From Mycolicibacterium lacusdiani (GTDB taxonomy: Bacteria; Actinomycetota; Actinomycetes; Mycobacteriales; Mycobacteriaceae): a DNA stretch of 64,000 bases. The stretch lies in NCBI RefSeq assembly GCF_021916785.1, contig NZ_JAKCFC010000001.1:434001-498000 (forward strand), written 5' to 3'. Under the pieces are notes generated by a model that worked only from the letters and a program-made list of their open reading frames with translations, made no database searches and had not been told where the DNA came from. The translations under genes were made by a program, and so were the position numbers. Positions within the stretch are counted from its first letter, which is position 1. Every line of letters starts with the position of its first letter. Shown in pieces: positions 1 to 8,801 of the stretch.

Positions 1-1
1 C

Positions 2-130
2 GTTCGTGCCAATGCCCTGTACAACATCGTGCGCGAGCGGATAGTGAAATCACCCAACGAAGTTGTGGCGACCTCCCGTCAGATCAAACACCGGCGTCAG
101 GCCATCAACGAACCCAGGGAGCAACCATGA
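2..130 (+). CDS. C-terminal fragment of an unidentified protein (5' end outside window)
   Basis: An open frame enters from the left edge and runs 42 codons to a TGA at 128-130, which overlaps the ATG of the next gene (ATGA). That overlap is typical of translationally coupled genes. The visible tail is hydrophilic and basic (SRQIKHRRQAINEP). I recognise no family from so short a piece. The third-position GC is moderately high but not decisive, so the coding call rests mainly on the overlap and the lack of stops. Confidence 0.4.
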   Translation, partial: VRANALYNIVRERIVKSPNEVVATSRQIKHRRQAINEPREQP

Positions 131-576
131 CAACCCAAGTCGCAACATACTCGCAGCCTTTCGTGCTAGGGGCCCGCCTCGCTGCTGCGGGCGCCATCGC
201 AGCGACCGCGATGATGCTCAGTGCACCCGCCGGCAATGCGATCCCCGAATCGACCATCGTCAACGAATGCGACCAAGCGGGAGGCACTTACACCACCACC
301 GTTCATGAAGGGAAACGATATTCGAAGTGCTGTTACCGGGATATCGGCGGAGTGCAGCACTGCGACAACTACCAAGACGGCACGTACACGACCACGGATG
401 GCGCCCTAGAGGTGCCGCCAACCCAGCCACCGCCATCACGAGGCGAAGTCGGCTTGCCACCGACCGAAGCCGCGCCGCCTACGCCGGTAGACCCTGACGG
501 CGGAATGACGATCTATCTGCCGCCTGGAACCGGTCCGGTTGGCCCGCCGCCCGGCGGCGCCGTGCTGGCCCCCTGA
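127..576 (+). CDS. Small secreted proline-rich protein, hypothetical
   Basis: A 149-residue protein with a signal peptide at about residues 1-38: a short polar start, an Ala/Met-rich hydrophobic core and APAGNA before a probable cleavage site. The mature part has a Cys-containing section of about 60 residues (KCCYRD, QHCDNY) and then a Pro/Gly-rich tail with PPTQPPPS and PPGTGPVGPPPGG. Such small exported proteins with a Pro-rich tail are common in mycobacteria and mostly uncharacterised. Three or four Cys in the mature part suggest disulfides outside the membrane. The start overlaps the stop of the upstream frame. Function unknown. Confidence 0.75.
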   Translation: MTTQVATYSQPFVLGARLAAAGAIAATAMMLSAPAGNAIPESTIVNECDQAGGTYTTTVHEGKRYSKCCYRDIGGVQHCDNYQDGTYTTTDGALEVPPTQPPPSRGEVGLPPTEAAPPTPVDPDGGMTIYLPPGTGPVGPPPGGAVLAP

Positions 577-711
577 GAGTCGACGGACACCGCAGGCACC
601 AGCACTTCGCCCGTGCGCTTCATCAGATGTTGACGGTTCGAAGAAGGCCCGTGACACAGGCTGTTGATCGTCAGCAGTGGATATGACCGCGTAGTTCGTG
701 GCCGTCATTGA

Positions 712-1080
712 TCACCCGACACCCGCAAGCGCGTCGTCGAGAGTCCGATACACGGCGAAGATCTGGTCGATTCCGACGAGTCGCATGGGCCGGCTCGTGG
801 CAGGGCCATCAGCCACCACGGCGAACCTCGTTCGCGGCGTGATGTCTTCGTGCGCGGTGATCAACGTGCTCATCCCGGCCGACGCCAGGAACTCGACCGC
901 CGACAGGTCGACGACGAGCGCCGACGGATTCTTGCCCGCCGCGGCCTCGATGGCCCCGGCAAGCTCGGGAGTGGTCAGCATGTCCAGCTCTCCCGAGACA
1001 CCCACCACGGCGACGTCTCCGAACCAGCTCTCGGTGAGTCCGAGACGAGTTGCAGTCGTTTCCTCTTCTTGACAGTTCAT
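712..1080 (-). CDS. STAS-domain anti-sigma factor antagonist
   Basis: A 122-residue single STAS domain. The strand pattern VAVVGVSGELD is followed by the phosphorylation loop DLSAVEFLASAGM (residues 58-70). Ser67 is the residue expected to be phosphorylated by a partner-switching anti-sigma kinase. In this family the unphosphorylated antagonist binds the anti-sigma factor and frees a SigF-type sigma factor. A purine-rich site GGAGAAGG lies just upstream of the ATG at 1080. No kinase or sigma gene lies beside it, so it is probably an orphan acting in trans. It sits next to a GlsB-type stress protein, which fits a general stress role. Confidence 0.85.
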   Translation of the reverse strand: MNCQEEETTATRLGLTESWFGDVAVVGVSGELDMLTTPELAGAIEAAAGKNPSALVVDLSAVEFLASAGMSTLITAHEDITPRTRFAVVADGPATSRPMRLVGIDQIFAVYRTLDDALAGVG

Positions 1081-1159
1081 GGCCTTCTCCGTTCGAGTCG
1101 GTGACAGCGGAGATCCACTCTGGGCAAGAAGTGGACCTCCGCCGCACGGGGGGGCCGAG

Positions 1160-1441
1160 CTACCTGGACCGAACCGAGTTACGGCCGCCGACCTTGAGCC
1201 AGATCACCAGCACGATGACGGCACCGATGACCGAGCCGATGATGCCGGCCGGCTGCAGGAACCCCTGCGCGCTGTCCTTGCCGACGATCAGGAAGCCGAG
1301 GAATCCTCCGACGAATGACCCGACGACGCCGAGCACGATGGTCATGGGGATCGACAGGTTCTGCTTGCCCGGAACCAGCAGACGCGCAAGGGCGCCCGCG
1401 ATGAGCCCGACGACGAGGATGGTGACGATGAGTCCGATCAT
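1160..1441 (-). CDS. GlsB/YeaQ/YmgE-family stress-associated membrane protein
   Basis: A 93-residue protein that is almost wholly membrane-embedded, with three hydrophobic segments (about residues 2-24, 31-52 and 64-85) separated by short Gly-rich turns. The pattern GLIAGALARLLVPGK near the N-terminus and GGFLGFLIVG in the middle is diagnostic of the transglycosylase-associated (Tgly_assoc) family. Members are induced by general stress, but the biochemical role is not established and the 'transglycosylase' label is historical. The ATG at 1441 has an AGAAAGG-type ribosome site. It reads in the same direction as the STAS gene 79 bases downstream. Confidence 0.88.
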   Translation of the reverse strand: MIGLIVTILVVGLIAGALARLLVPGKQNLSIPMTIVLGVVGSFVGGFLGFLIVGKDSAQGFLQPAGIIGSVIGAVIVLVIWLKVGGRNSVRSR

Positions 1442-1526
1442 GGCTGCGAGCCTTTCTGTTCAGCGCTGAGAACGCGCTGCGATCGAGTGGATCGAGCGGT
1501 TGCTCGACATGGAAGTCAGCTCATCA

Positions 1527-1557
1527 CCCCTAAGGGGGGTACCGGTACACCCTTAGG
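1527..1557. promoter_or_regulatory. Palindromic LuxR-type site at the response regulator promoter
   Basis: CCCCTAAGGGG at 1527-1537 is a perfect palindrome. A second, weaker copy (ACACCCTTAGGT) is centred about 21 bp downstream, two helical turns away. The two halves also form a larger inverted repeat (CCTAAGGG... ...CCCTTAGG, 1529-1557) around TACCGGTAC. The site lies directly upstream of a possible -10 (TAATCT, 1562-1567) for the LuxR gene at 1574. The arrangement fits autoregulation by that protein or a relative. It is inferred from sequence symmetry only. Confidence 0.5.
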
Positions 1558-1561
1558 TAGG

Positions 1562-1567
1562 TAATCT
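1562..1567 (+). promoter_or_regulatory. Possible -10 element (TAATCT), leaderless start
   Basis: TAATCT matches the actinobacterial TANNNT -10 form. It ends six bases before the ATG at 1574, so transcription would begin at or next to the start codon. No ribosome binding site is visible. This is consistent with a leaderless mRNA, which is frequent in mycobacteria. Confidence 0.35.
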
Positions 1568-1573
1568 GGACGC

Positions 1574-2242
1574 ATGGCACCGCCGCCGAACTCCCCCATC
1601 ACCGTCGCCCTCGTCGACGACTACGACGTCGTGCTCATGGGTGTGGCCAACATGTTCGACCGGTACCGCGACCGGGTCGTCGTCGCAGAGATCGACGCCA
1701 ACATGAGCCTCGACGACTCCGTCGACATCGTGTTGTACGACTCCTTCGCCCAACCCGAAGCCGACCACGACGAGATCGCCGCCCTGGTCGCGAATCCCCG
1801 CGCTCGACGAGTCGTCGTGTACACGTGGAACTTTCACCCCGATCTCATCGCCAGCGCCCAAGACAAGGGTGCCCACGGATACCTGTCGAAGACGCTGCCT
1901 GCCCGCGAGTTGGTCACGGCACTCGAGGCCGTGCATGCCGGTGAGAAGATCGTCAGCGACGTCCCCCCTCGGGCCCGCAGTGCAGTCGGACTCGACTGGC
2001 CGGGGCGCGGCGAGGGGCTCAGCGACCGCGAATCGGAGATCCTCGCCCTCATCACCCAGGGCAAGAGCAATGCCGAGGTGGCGGCCCTGACCTACCTCAG
2101 TCCGAACACCATCAAGTCCTACATCCGCACGATCTACCGCAAGATCGACGCATCGAGCCGGACCCAGGCCGTGCTGTGGGGCGTCAAGCACGGCTTCACG
2201 CCCGACCACAACCGCATCGAGCACTGGAAGGGCGGACCGTAG
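1574..2242 (+). CDS. LuxR-family (NarL-type) response regulator
   Basis: A 222-residue two-domain protein. The N-terminal receiver has an acidic pair D15-D16, phosphoacceptor D56, T84 and K106, so all conserved phosphorylation residues are present. The C-terminal GerE/LuxR HTH spans about residues 147-205 and carries LSDRESEILALI, SNAEVA and the recognition-helix region SPNTIKSYIRTIYRK. No histidine kinase lies beside it, so it is an orphan regulator. It could receive phosphate from an unlinked kinase. A strong palindromic motif sits in its own promoter and probably marks its DNA site. The small stress genes on its left are candidate targets. Confidence 0.9.
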   Translation: MAPPPNSPITVALVDDYDVVLMGVANMFDRYRDRVVVAEIDANMSLDDSVDIVLYDSFAQPEADHDEIAALVANPRARRVVVYTWNFHPDLIASAQDKGAHGYLSKTLPARELVTALEAVHAGEKIVSDVPPRARSAVGLDWPGRGEGLSDRESEILALITQGKSNAEVAALTYLSPNTIKSYIRTIYRKIDASSRTQAVLWGVKHGFTPDHNRIEHWKGGP

Positions 2243-2251
2243 CGGCTCGCC

Positions 2252-2896
2252 TCAACGACGGTCGTCGGGGCGCACCATCTTGAACATCGCATCCCGCGAC
2301 ACCGCCACGTAGTCAGCCGGCCCACCAGCCCGCAAGATCGGGGTCGGCGCGGGAGTGTCGTAGATGCCGTCGACCAGCAGGTGCTTGTCGATGTGCACGG
2401 CCACCACCTGTCCGAGCACCAACCAGGTCGGTACGTCGTTGCCCTCGGTGTCGGTGAGCTGAATTAGTTGCGTCAGAACGCATTCGAAGTTCACCGGGCT
2501 CTCCAGCACCCGAGGCGCGTCGACCACGGACGCCGGCACGGCCGTCAGTCCCCCGCGGTCGAACTCGTTCTCCTCTGACGGGATCGACGCGGACGTCTCG
2601 TTCATCGCGGTCGCCAGGTCGCGGGTCGCAAGGTTCCACACGAAGTTCCGAGTGGCCTCGACGTTGGCAACGCTGTCCTTCCATCCGATCGACGCGAAGC
2701 CAACCACTGGCGGACGGTAGTTGAACCCGTTGAAGAAGCTGTACGGCGCGAGGTTGGGGGTACCTTCGGCGTTCACGGTCGAGATCCAGCCAATCGGCCG
2801 CGGACCCACGATCGCGTTGAACGGGTCGTGCGGAAGGCCGGTACCGTCCGCCGTCCGGTAGAAGTGTGCGTCCTTGCCTGCCATCGTCTCCCTCAC
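2252..2896 (-). CDS. Flavin reductase family protein (FMN-binding split barrel)
   Basis: A 214-residue protein with the family signature PRPIGWIST at residues 33-41, then PNLAPYSFFNGFNYRPPVV, which forms the FMN-binding surface. Members of the DIM6/NTAB family reduce flavin with NAD(P)H, often to feed a two-component monooxygenase. No monooxygenase gene is adjacent, so the partner is unknown. Two ATGs are possible (2896 and 2884, the second giving MAGKDAHF); the upstream one is given here. It diverges from the MFS gene at 2996. Confidence 0.85.
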   Translation of the reverse strand: MRETMAGKDAHFYRTADGTGLPHDPFNAIVGPRPIGWISTVNAEGTPNLAPYSFFNGFNYRPPVVGFASIGWKDSVANVEATRNFVWNLATRDLATAMNETSASIPSEENEFDRGGLTAVPASVVDAPRVLESPVNFECVLTQLIQLTDTEGNDVPTWLVLGQVVAVHIDKHLLVDGIYDTPAPTPILRAGGPADYVAVSRDAMFKMVRPDDRR

Positions 2897-2984
2897 GTCT
2901 TCGAACCCGCCGAACCAAGCCTTCCACGACGCGCGGCGTCCGGCGCTTCCGGCGACCGCCTCGCCTCCGGCAATCGGTAGCCCA

Positions 2985-2990
2985 CATAAT
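2985..2990 (+). promoter_or_regulatory. Possible -10 element (CATAAT), leaderless start
   Basis: CATAAT is close to TATAAT and ends five bases before the ATG of the MFS gene at 2996. There is no ribosome site between them. A transcript starting at the usual distance from this hexamer would begin at the start codon. No clear -35 is visible. Confidence 0.4.
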
Positions 2991-2995
2991 TAGGC

Positions 2996-4480
2996 ATGCG
3001 AAAAAGCGGCGCGGGCGTGGGCCCCACGAGCGCCGCCGAGCAGTACCCGCGTCCGCGACTCCTCGTCGTGGCGCTGAGCATGGTGGCGCTCACGGTGGCG
3101 GTATTGCAGACCGCCGTCGTCCCGGTCCTCGGCATCATCGCCGAGCAACTGAACGCCTCCACCGTCGCCGTCAGCTGGGCCGTCACCGCCAACCTGCTCG
3201 CCGCAGCGGCGTCGACGCCGCTCATCGGCAGGCTCGCGGACCTCTACAACAAGAAGCACGTCCTGCTCGCGGTACTCGTCGCCGTCCTGGTGGGCTCCAT
3301 ACTGGCGGCGGTCACCTCGTCTCTGGCCCTGCTCATCGTGGCCCGCGTGCTGCAGGGCGTCTCGTTCTCGCTCTATCCGATCTGCGTCGCCATCCTGCGC
3401 GACGCGCTGCCCGAAGGCGCCGTCGTCGGCGCTCTCGCCGTGCTGTCCGGGACGCTGGGATTCGGCGGCGGTACCGGTCTGGTCGTCACCGGGCTGCTGA
3501 TGAACGGTGACGCTGGATACCACCGGGTGTTCTGGTTGACGACGGTTTTCACCCTCGCCGTGCTCGTCCTCGCTGCGACCGTCGTGCCGAGCGCCACGAC
3601 GCGAGGCGTCGGCACGATCGACTGGCTGGGCGCCTTGGGTCTGGCGATCGGCCTGTCGGCGCTGCTGCTCGCCATCACCCAGGGCAACTCGTGGGGGTGG
3701 CTCTCGCCGGCGACCCTCGGCGTCACCGCGCTCGGCATCGCGGTGCTGGTGGCGTGGTGGGCGTGGGAGCGCAGACAACGTCACCCCTTGGTGTCCATCG
3801 CGATGCTGTCGCGGCGAGCGGTGCTCCTGACCAACCTGGCGACCATCTTCGTGGGCATGGGGCTCTACTTCGGCTTCCTGGGCTTGACCCAATTCGTTCA
3901 GATCGACCGCGATGCGGCCGGGTACGGGTTCAGTGCGACGGTGCTGACCGCGAGCGTGGTGTTCCTGCTGCCGGGGGCGATCGCCGGTTTCGTCACCGCC
4001 ACGTTGAGTGGCCGGTTCATCGACCGCTTCGGAGCGCGCCGTGTCCTGGTCAGCGGCGCGATCACCGGGGTGATCGGTTTCGTCTGGCTCGCCATTTCAC
4101 ACGATCAGTCCTGGCAGGTGATCGTGGCGGGCATCTGGGTCAACGCCTACATCAGCCTGGGCTACGGGGCGCTGCCCGCACTCGTCGTCAGCGAGGTCGA
4201 CAGCGGCGAGACCGGAGTCGCCACCGGCGTCAACGCCATCGCCCGCACCGTCGGCAGTTCGATCGCCGCAGCGGCCGTGGCCGTCCTGCTCGCCCGGTCG
4301 GCGACCGGCACCGGCACCGGCTTGCCGTCGGAGCACGCCTTCGTGGTGATCTTCGCCGGCGGCGCCGTCACCGCCGCGCTCGCCATGATCCTCATCGCCG
4401 TGTCGGGGGCCGGTCAGGGCAGGGGTCGCCCGGCCGAATCGAACGTCGACTCCCGCGCCATGAATCACGAGTGGGGCTGA
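2996..4480 (+). CDS. MFS transporter, DHA2/EmrB-QacA type
   Basis: A 494-residue integral membrane protein. After a short cytoplasmic N-terminus come many hydrophobic segments, a length consistent with the 14-TM drug:H+ antiporter-2 class. MFS motif A is recognisable between TM2 and TM3 as GRLADLYNKKHVL, followed by ARVLQGVSFSLYP. A second motif-A-like loop SGRFIDRFGARRVLV is at mid-protein. Such proteins export drugs or metabolites using the proton gradient. The substrate cannot be read from sequence. The start was chosen because a -10 hexamer sits directly upstream (leaderless). Confidence 0.85.
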   Translation: MRKSGAGVGPTSAAEQYPRPRLLVVALSMVALTVAVLQTAVVPVLGIIAEQLNASTVAVSWAVTANLLAAAASTPLIGRLADLYNKKHVLLAVLVAVLVGSILAAVTSSLALLIVARVLQGVSFSLYPICVAILRDALPEGAVVGALAVLSGTLGFGGGTGLVVTGLLMNGDAGYHRVFWLTTVFTLAVLVLAATVVPSATTRGVGTIDWLGALGLAIGLSALLLAITQGNSWGWLSPATLGVTALGIAVLVAWWAWERRQRHPLVSIAMLSRRAVLLTNLATIFVGMGLYFGFLGLTQFVQIDRDAAGYGFSATVLTASVVFLLPGAIAGFVTATLSGRFIDRFGARRVLVSGAITGVIGFVWLAISHDQSWQVIVAGIWVNAYISLGYGALPALVVSEVDSGETGVATGVNAIARTVGSSIAAAAVAVLLARSATGTGTGLPSEHAFVVIFAGGAVTAALAMILIAVSGAGQGRGRPAESNVDSRAMNHEWG

Positions 4481-4573
4481 GCCAACCGAGGACCGTCTGC
4501 ATATTTGGATCCGCTGGGGGGTAGCCGTTCGTGTGACGGCGGCCACGTGGCCGCCACCGGAGCAGAAGGAGTG

Positions 4574-4828
4574 ATGGTCGTGGTGAGCACTCGGACGAAG
4601 CGGGTGATGGGTCTGACCGGAGCGACGGCCACCGTCGCCGCCGCGGTGGCAGTCGGCTTCAGCGGCGCGAGCCAGGCAGAGGAACCCGAGCCCGCCCCGC
4701 CGGGTCCGGTGACGACGTCGGAGATGACGCTGGTCGAGCCGACAGTGGATCCGGGAGCATCCGCCGCCCCGGACTCGCCTGAAGTCGCCACGCCTCCCGT
4801 GACGGCGACGACGCCCGAAGCGCCCTGA
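4574..4828 (+). CDS. Small secreted acidic/proline-rich protein
   Basis: 84 residues from the ATG at 4574, which has a good ribosome site (AGAAGGAG, 4564-4571). An in-frame GTG directly precedes it. A signal peptide is clear: TRTKRVMG, an Ala/Val-rich core and ASQAEE, with cleavage likely after SQA. The mature part of about 50 residues is Pro, Glu and Thr rich, has no Cys and is probably disordered. It ends ten bases before the convergent MFS gene. Function unknown. Confidence 0.65.
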   Translation: MVVVSTRTKRVMGLTGATATVAAAVAVGFSGASQAEEPEPAPPGPVTTSEMTLVEPTVDPGASAAPDSPEVATPPVTATTPEAP

Positions 4829-4838
4829 GCACTCGCGA

Positions 4839-6209
4839 TCAAGCCTGCGCGCTGACGTGCCGACCGGCGTCGCCCGGCAGCCGAAATGCCTCGACGAGCG
4901 TGCTGGCCATGAAGCCACCCAGGAGCAGGTAGGTCGCCGAGTAGGAACCGAGCAGGCTGAAGGCCAGTGCGGCGATGGCTATGCCGAAGCCCGACGCCAG
5001 TTCCTGCACGGTGGCGTTCAGCGTGTTGGCGTGCGTCAGATCGTCGCCTCGAACGTCGGAGAAAGCCAGCGTGGCGTACGCGGTGAACCCGATCGAGCGC
5101 AGTGCGCCGCTGAGGAACACGATCGCCGTGATCGCGGCGATGGGCAGGCTGGGATGCAGCACGGCCAGGAGGACGAAGCCTTCGACCGATGCGATGCCGT
5201 TGACCAGCAGGACGTTGCGGATGCCGAAGCGCCGCATCAGCGGGGTGGTCGCTGGCTTGATCGCCACGTTCCCCAGGAACAGTGCGGCCACCATGACGCC
5301 CGCTGCCAGTGGCGACCAACCGAACTCGAGTTGGAACTGCAGGGCCAGTAGGAACGGCACCGCGGAGACCACCGCGCGATAGACACCGCCGGCCGAGACG
5401 GTAATGCGCAGCGTGCGCACGCGCAGAACCCGAAGCTGCACCAGCGGGTTCGTCGACCGCAGTAGGTGCAAGACGGCCCAGCCCAGCAGCAGCCCGGCCG
5501 TCAACGCACCCACCACGACGGTCTGCAATTCGACGCCGTGCAGCCGCACCCGCTCGACGGTGATGAGCGTTGTCGCGATGCCGAACGCGCTCAGCACCAA
5601 TCCGCGCCAGTCCAGCGGCCGTGCCGCCGGTACCGCGGACCCGCGAATGAGGCGCAGCGCGAACAGGAATCCGATGATGCCGATCGGAATGTTGATCACG
5701 AAGATCCACCGCCACGACCCGAACGTCGCGATGGCCCCACCGAGCGGAACGGCGAGAATGGGCGCGGTGAGCGCGGGCCAGGTCAGCATGGCGATGGCAT
5801 GCACCAGGTCGGACTTGGTCGAATTGCGCAGCACCGCAAGCCGACCGACGGGCACCATCATCGCGCCGCCAATCCCCTGCAGCACGCGCATCGCCACGAG
5901 CATCGGAAGCGACGGGCTGGCCGCGCAGCCGATCGAGGCGATGGTGAACACCGCGATCGCCACCAGGAACACCCTGCGGACGCCGAACCGGTCGGCCATC
6001 CACCCGGTGGCCGGAATCAACACGGCGACGGTCACCAGGTAGGCCGATATCGCCACGCCGACGTCGACCGGTTGCGCCCCGAACGACTCGGCCATCAGCG
6101 GAATGGCCGGGGCGATGATCGTGGCGTCGAGGATCTCCATGAACAAGGCACCGGACACCAGCAGCGTCATCCCCCGCGGAAACGACCGAGAACTCCGGGC
6201 GCTGGACAT
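4839..6209 (-). CDS. MFS transporter, DHA2/EmrB-QacA type
   Basis: 456 residues from the ATG at 6209. The frame stays open further upstream but would overlap the divergent uracil gene, and the first TM begins right after this start (MTLLVSGALFMEILD). LDATIIAPAIPLM is the motif seen in TM1 of DHA2 antiporters. Motif A reads GWMADRFGVRRVF, followed by AMRVLQGIGGAMMVP (motif C-like). It is probably a multidrug or metabolite exporter. No local repressor gene pairs with it. The 73-bp gap to the uracil module is a divergent promoter region, so co-regulation is possible but unsupported. Confidence 0.87.
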   Translation of the reverse strand: MSSARSSRSFPRGMTLLVSGALFMEILDATIIAPAIPLMAESFGAQPVDVGVAISAYLVTVAVLIPATGWMADRFGVRRVFLVAIAVFTIASIGCAASPSLPMLVAMRVLQGIGGAMMVPVGRLAVLRNSTKSDLVHAIAMLTWPALTAPILAVPLGGAIATFGSWRWIFVINIPIGIIGFLFALRLIRGSAVPAARPLDWRGLVLSAFGIATTLITVERVRLHGVELQTVVVGALTAGLLLGWAVLHLLRSTNPLVQLRVLRVRTLRITVSAGGVYRAVVSAVPFLLALQFQLEFGWSPLAAGVMVAALFLGNVAIKPATTPLMRRFGIRNVLLVNGIASVEGFVLLAVLHPSLPIAAITAIVFLSGALRSIGFTAYATLAFSDVRGDDLTHANTLNATVQELASGFGIAIAALAFSLLGSYSATYLLLGGFMASTLVEAFRLPGDAGRHVSAQA

Positions 6210-6282
6210 TCCGGCCAACGTAGTCGACCGGCGGTGACGCCGACGAGTCGCTAAGCTGGCGACTTTCCCCACAGGAGGCACG

Positions 6283-7602
6283 ATGGCGGCTGACGTGACA
6301 CCCGTGCGGCCCCCTGCCCGCTCCGCCGGCCACATCCGGTTGACCTCGCACAGTGGTGGCCACGCCGCCATGCCGATCACCTGGGGTGCCGCCACTGCTG
6401 CCGAACGCGGCCCCGTCGTCGGCACCACGACTACCCGTGGGCACCGCAACGTGGTCGGCACCCACAGCGGCTCGTACGGCGTGTACCGCGCCCTGGCGGT
6501 CGCGGCGGGATCGCTGTCGCGGGAGCACCGCGCCGATCTGACGAACACCTCGCCGACCGACGTGATCGGCCCCTACCCGCAGTGGACCGACCCCGAGGCC
6601 ATCGTCAGCCTGGACCCCTGGGGCGGCACGGTCGTCGACGTGTTCGCCGACGAGATCGCCGCGGGTTACGACATCAGGCCCACGATCGCCGTCACCAAGG
6701 CGCACGTGATCCTCCCCGAGATCGCCGACGCGATCGCACGCGGCCGACTGCGGCCGGACGGCCGGTTCCTGCTCGCCAGTGGTGCCGCCTTGGTGACCAA
6801 GGCGGCGATCGAGCCGGTGTGGTACCTGCCCGGCGTCGCACGCCGGTTTGGCTGCACCGAGGCCGACCTGCGTCGCGCGCTGTTCGAGGAGACGGGGGGC
6901 ATGTACCCCGAACTCGTCACGCGCTCGGATCTCGACGTGTTCCTGCCGCCGGTGGGTGGCCAGACGCTCTACGTGTTCGGCGACGCCGCCGATCTCGCCG
7001 ACCCCGCCGCTGAATTGACCGCACGCGTGCACGACGAGTGCAATGGCTCCGACGTCTTCGGTTCCGACATCTGCACGTGCCGGCCCTATCTCACCCACGC
7101 CATCGAGGAATGCATCCTCGGCGCACAGCGCGGAGGAGTCGGCCTCGTCGCGTACTCGCGCAAGGAGGGTCGCGCACTCGGCGAGGTGACGAAGTTCCTC
7201 GTGTACAACGCACGCAAGCGCCAGGCAGGCGGCGACACCGCAGACCAGTACTTCGCCCGCACCGAATGCGTTGCGGGCGTGCAGGACATGCGCTTCCAAG
7301 AACTGATGCCCGACGTTCTGCACTGGCTCGGCATCCGCAAGATTCACCGCCTGGTCTCGATGAGCAACATGAAGTACGACGCCATCACCGGATCGGGCAT
7401 CGAGGTCGGCGAGCGCGTGAACATCCCCGACGACCTGGTTCCGCCCGACGCGCGAGTGGAGATCGACGCCAAGACGGCCGCCGGATACTTCACCTCCGGC
7501 CCGGTTCCCGACGCCGACGAACTCAAGAAGGCCAAGGGCCGACGGCTCGGTGCGCTGGACACACTGGAGGCGCTGGACCCACTCGACGTGCCCAACCCGT
7601 GA
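6283..7602 (+). CDS. GTP cyclohydrolase II-like protein of the uracil catabolic (URC1) type
   Basis: 439 residues, starting at 6283 behind a strong AGGAGG site (6273-6278). The C-terminal half carries the GTP cyclohydrolase II zinc motif C253-x10-C264-x-C266 (DEC...DICTC) and the RKEGRALGEVTKF segment, equivalent to the RQEGRGIG substrate loop of RibA. The extra N-terminal part of about 200 residues distinguishes it from riboflavin RibA. The following genes, DUF1688 and upp, match the URC pathway known from the yeast Lachancea kluyveri and found in some bacteria. There a URC1-type enzyme acts on uridine nucleotide rather than GTP. The assignment rests on both the motif and this context. Confidence 0.85.
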   Translation: MAADVTPVRPPARSAGHIRLTSHSGGHAAMPITWGAATAAERGPVVGTTTTRGHRNVVGTHSGSYGVYRALAVAAGSLSREHRADLTNTSPTDVIGPYPQWTDPEAIVSLDPWGGTVVDVFADEIAAGYDIRPTIAVTKAHVILPEIADAIARGRLRPDGRFLLASGAALVTKAAIEPVWYLPGVARRFGCTEADLRRALFEETGGMYPELVTRSDLDVFLPPVGGQTLYVFGDAADLADPAAELTARVHDECNGSDVFGSDICTCRPYLTHAIEECILGAQRGGVGLVAYSRKEGRALGEVTKFLVYNARKRQAGGDTADQYFARTECVAGVQDMRFQELMPDVLHWLGIRKIHRLVSMSNMKYDAITGSGIEVGERVNIPDDLVPPDARVEIDAKTAAGYFTSGPVPDADELKKAKGRRLGALDTLEALDPLDVPNP

Positions 7603-8801
7603 GCAGCCCGGAGTCCGCGGCCGCCGCGCTGCGATCCACCACGACCGTTCGCGAGCGCGCGGCCTGGCTGCTGGCGCGTGCACGTGCCGACGAATCGCCC
7701 TGGTTCACCGTGGATGACGACGAGATGCCAGGCGCTGCAACACTGGTCGCGCAGACGACGCGCACCCGGTATCCCGACCTGGCGGTGCCCTTCCACAGCC
7801 GCTGGCGCCACTTCGAGGCTGGTGGCGTCGACCGCAAGGCGATCCTCGACGACGCACTGCCCGAGCCGCGCGAGCGGCTGCGGGCGATGATCGACCTGGC
7901 CGTCGTCAGCGTGCTCCTCGACGCCGGGGCAGGACCGGACTGGCACTACCGGGAGGCCGGCGGCGACCGGTATTCGCGCTCGGAGGGGTTGGGCGTCGCC
8001 AGCTTTCACGCATTCACCGCGGGCGTGTTCTCGAGTGACCCGTCACACCCGTTGCGGGCAGACGCCGACGGACTGCACGCCCTGCGCGTCGACGACATCG
8101 CCAGGGCATTGCAGGCCGACGCGTCGAACCCACTCGTCGGGCTCGACGGCCGCGTCGAGGTGCTCCGCCGCCTCGGCAACGCGCTGGCCGACCGTCCGGA
8201 CGTCTTCGGCCGCCCGGCGCGCCCGGGTGGCATGGCGAGCGCCCTCATCGGCGCCGACGGTCACGTCACCGCGCACGCCATCCTCACCGCGCTCCTGTCG
8301 TCGCTGTCGGACATCTGGCCGTCGGCCAACGCCATCGACGGTGTTGCACTCGGCGACTGCTGGCGCCACGACGCGGTTCCGGGGCCGGGGCTCACCGCAG
8401 GCTGGGTGCCGTTCCACAAGCTCTCCCAGTGGCTCACCTACTCACTGCTGGAGCCGTTCCAGTGGGCCGGGGTCACCGTCGACGGTCTCGACGCACTGAC
8501 CGGGTTGCCCGAATACCGCAACGGCGGACTGCTTCTCGACACCGGCGTCCTCGCACTGCGCGATGCGGAATGGGCCTCGCGCACGTGGACGGCTTGCGAC
8601 GAACTCGTCGTCGAATGGCGGGCGCTCACCGTCGCACTGCTCGACGAACTCGCCGACCTCGTCCGCGGCGAACTCGGTGTCGACGTCCCCCTGGCCTGCG
8701 TACTGGAGGGTGGCACGTGGGCGACCGGCCGGATTCTCGCCAAGCAGTTGCGCGGCGGACTGCCGCCTCTGACCATCGACAGCGACGGGACGGTGTTCTG
8801 A
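7599..8801 (+). CDS. DUF1688 / URC4-type uracil catabolism protein
   Basis: 400 residues from a GTG at 7599 that overlaps the upstream stop (GTGA), which indicates translational coupling. Recognisable DUF1688 features are [19 protein letters not shown] near the start, [12 protein letters not shown], the Gly/Asp-rich [16 protein letters not shown], and [16 protein letters not shown] in the C-terminal third. In Lachancea this family (URC4) is needed to open the uracil ring after ribosylation, but its exact reaction is not firmly established. It ends one base into upp. All three genes must be made together. Confidence 0.85.
   Translation: MSSPESAAAALRSTTTVRERAAWLLARARADESPWFTVDDDEMPGAATLVAQTTRTRYPDLAVPFHSRWRHFEAGGVDRKAILDDALPEPRERLRAMIDLAVVSVLLDAGAGPDWHYREAGGDRYSRSEGLGVASFHAFTAGVFSSDPSHPLRADADGLHALRVDDIARALQADASNPLVGLDGRVEVLRRLGNALADRPDVFGRPARPGGMASALIGADGHVTAHAILTALLSSLSDIWPSANAIDGVALGDCWRHDAVPGPGLTAGWVPFHKLSQWLTYSLLEPFQWAGVTVDGLDALTGLPEYRNGGLLLDTGVLALRDAEWASRTWTACDELVVEWRALTVALLDELADLVRGELGVDVPLACVLEGGTWATGRILAKQLRGGLPPLTIDSDGTVF

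Noticed and set aside
4465..7683. A 1072-codon open frame on the minus strand
   Set aside because: It runs antisense to the URC1 gene and through the MFS gene in a different frame; its composition (Arg/Ala/Gly rich, no domains) is that of a GC-rich shadow.
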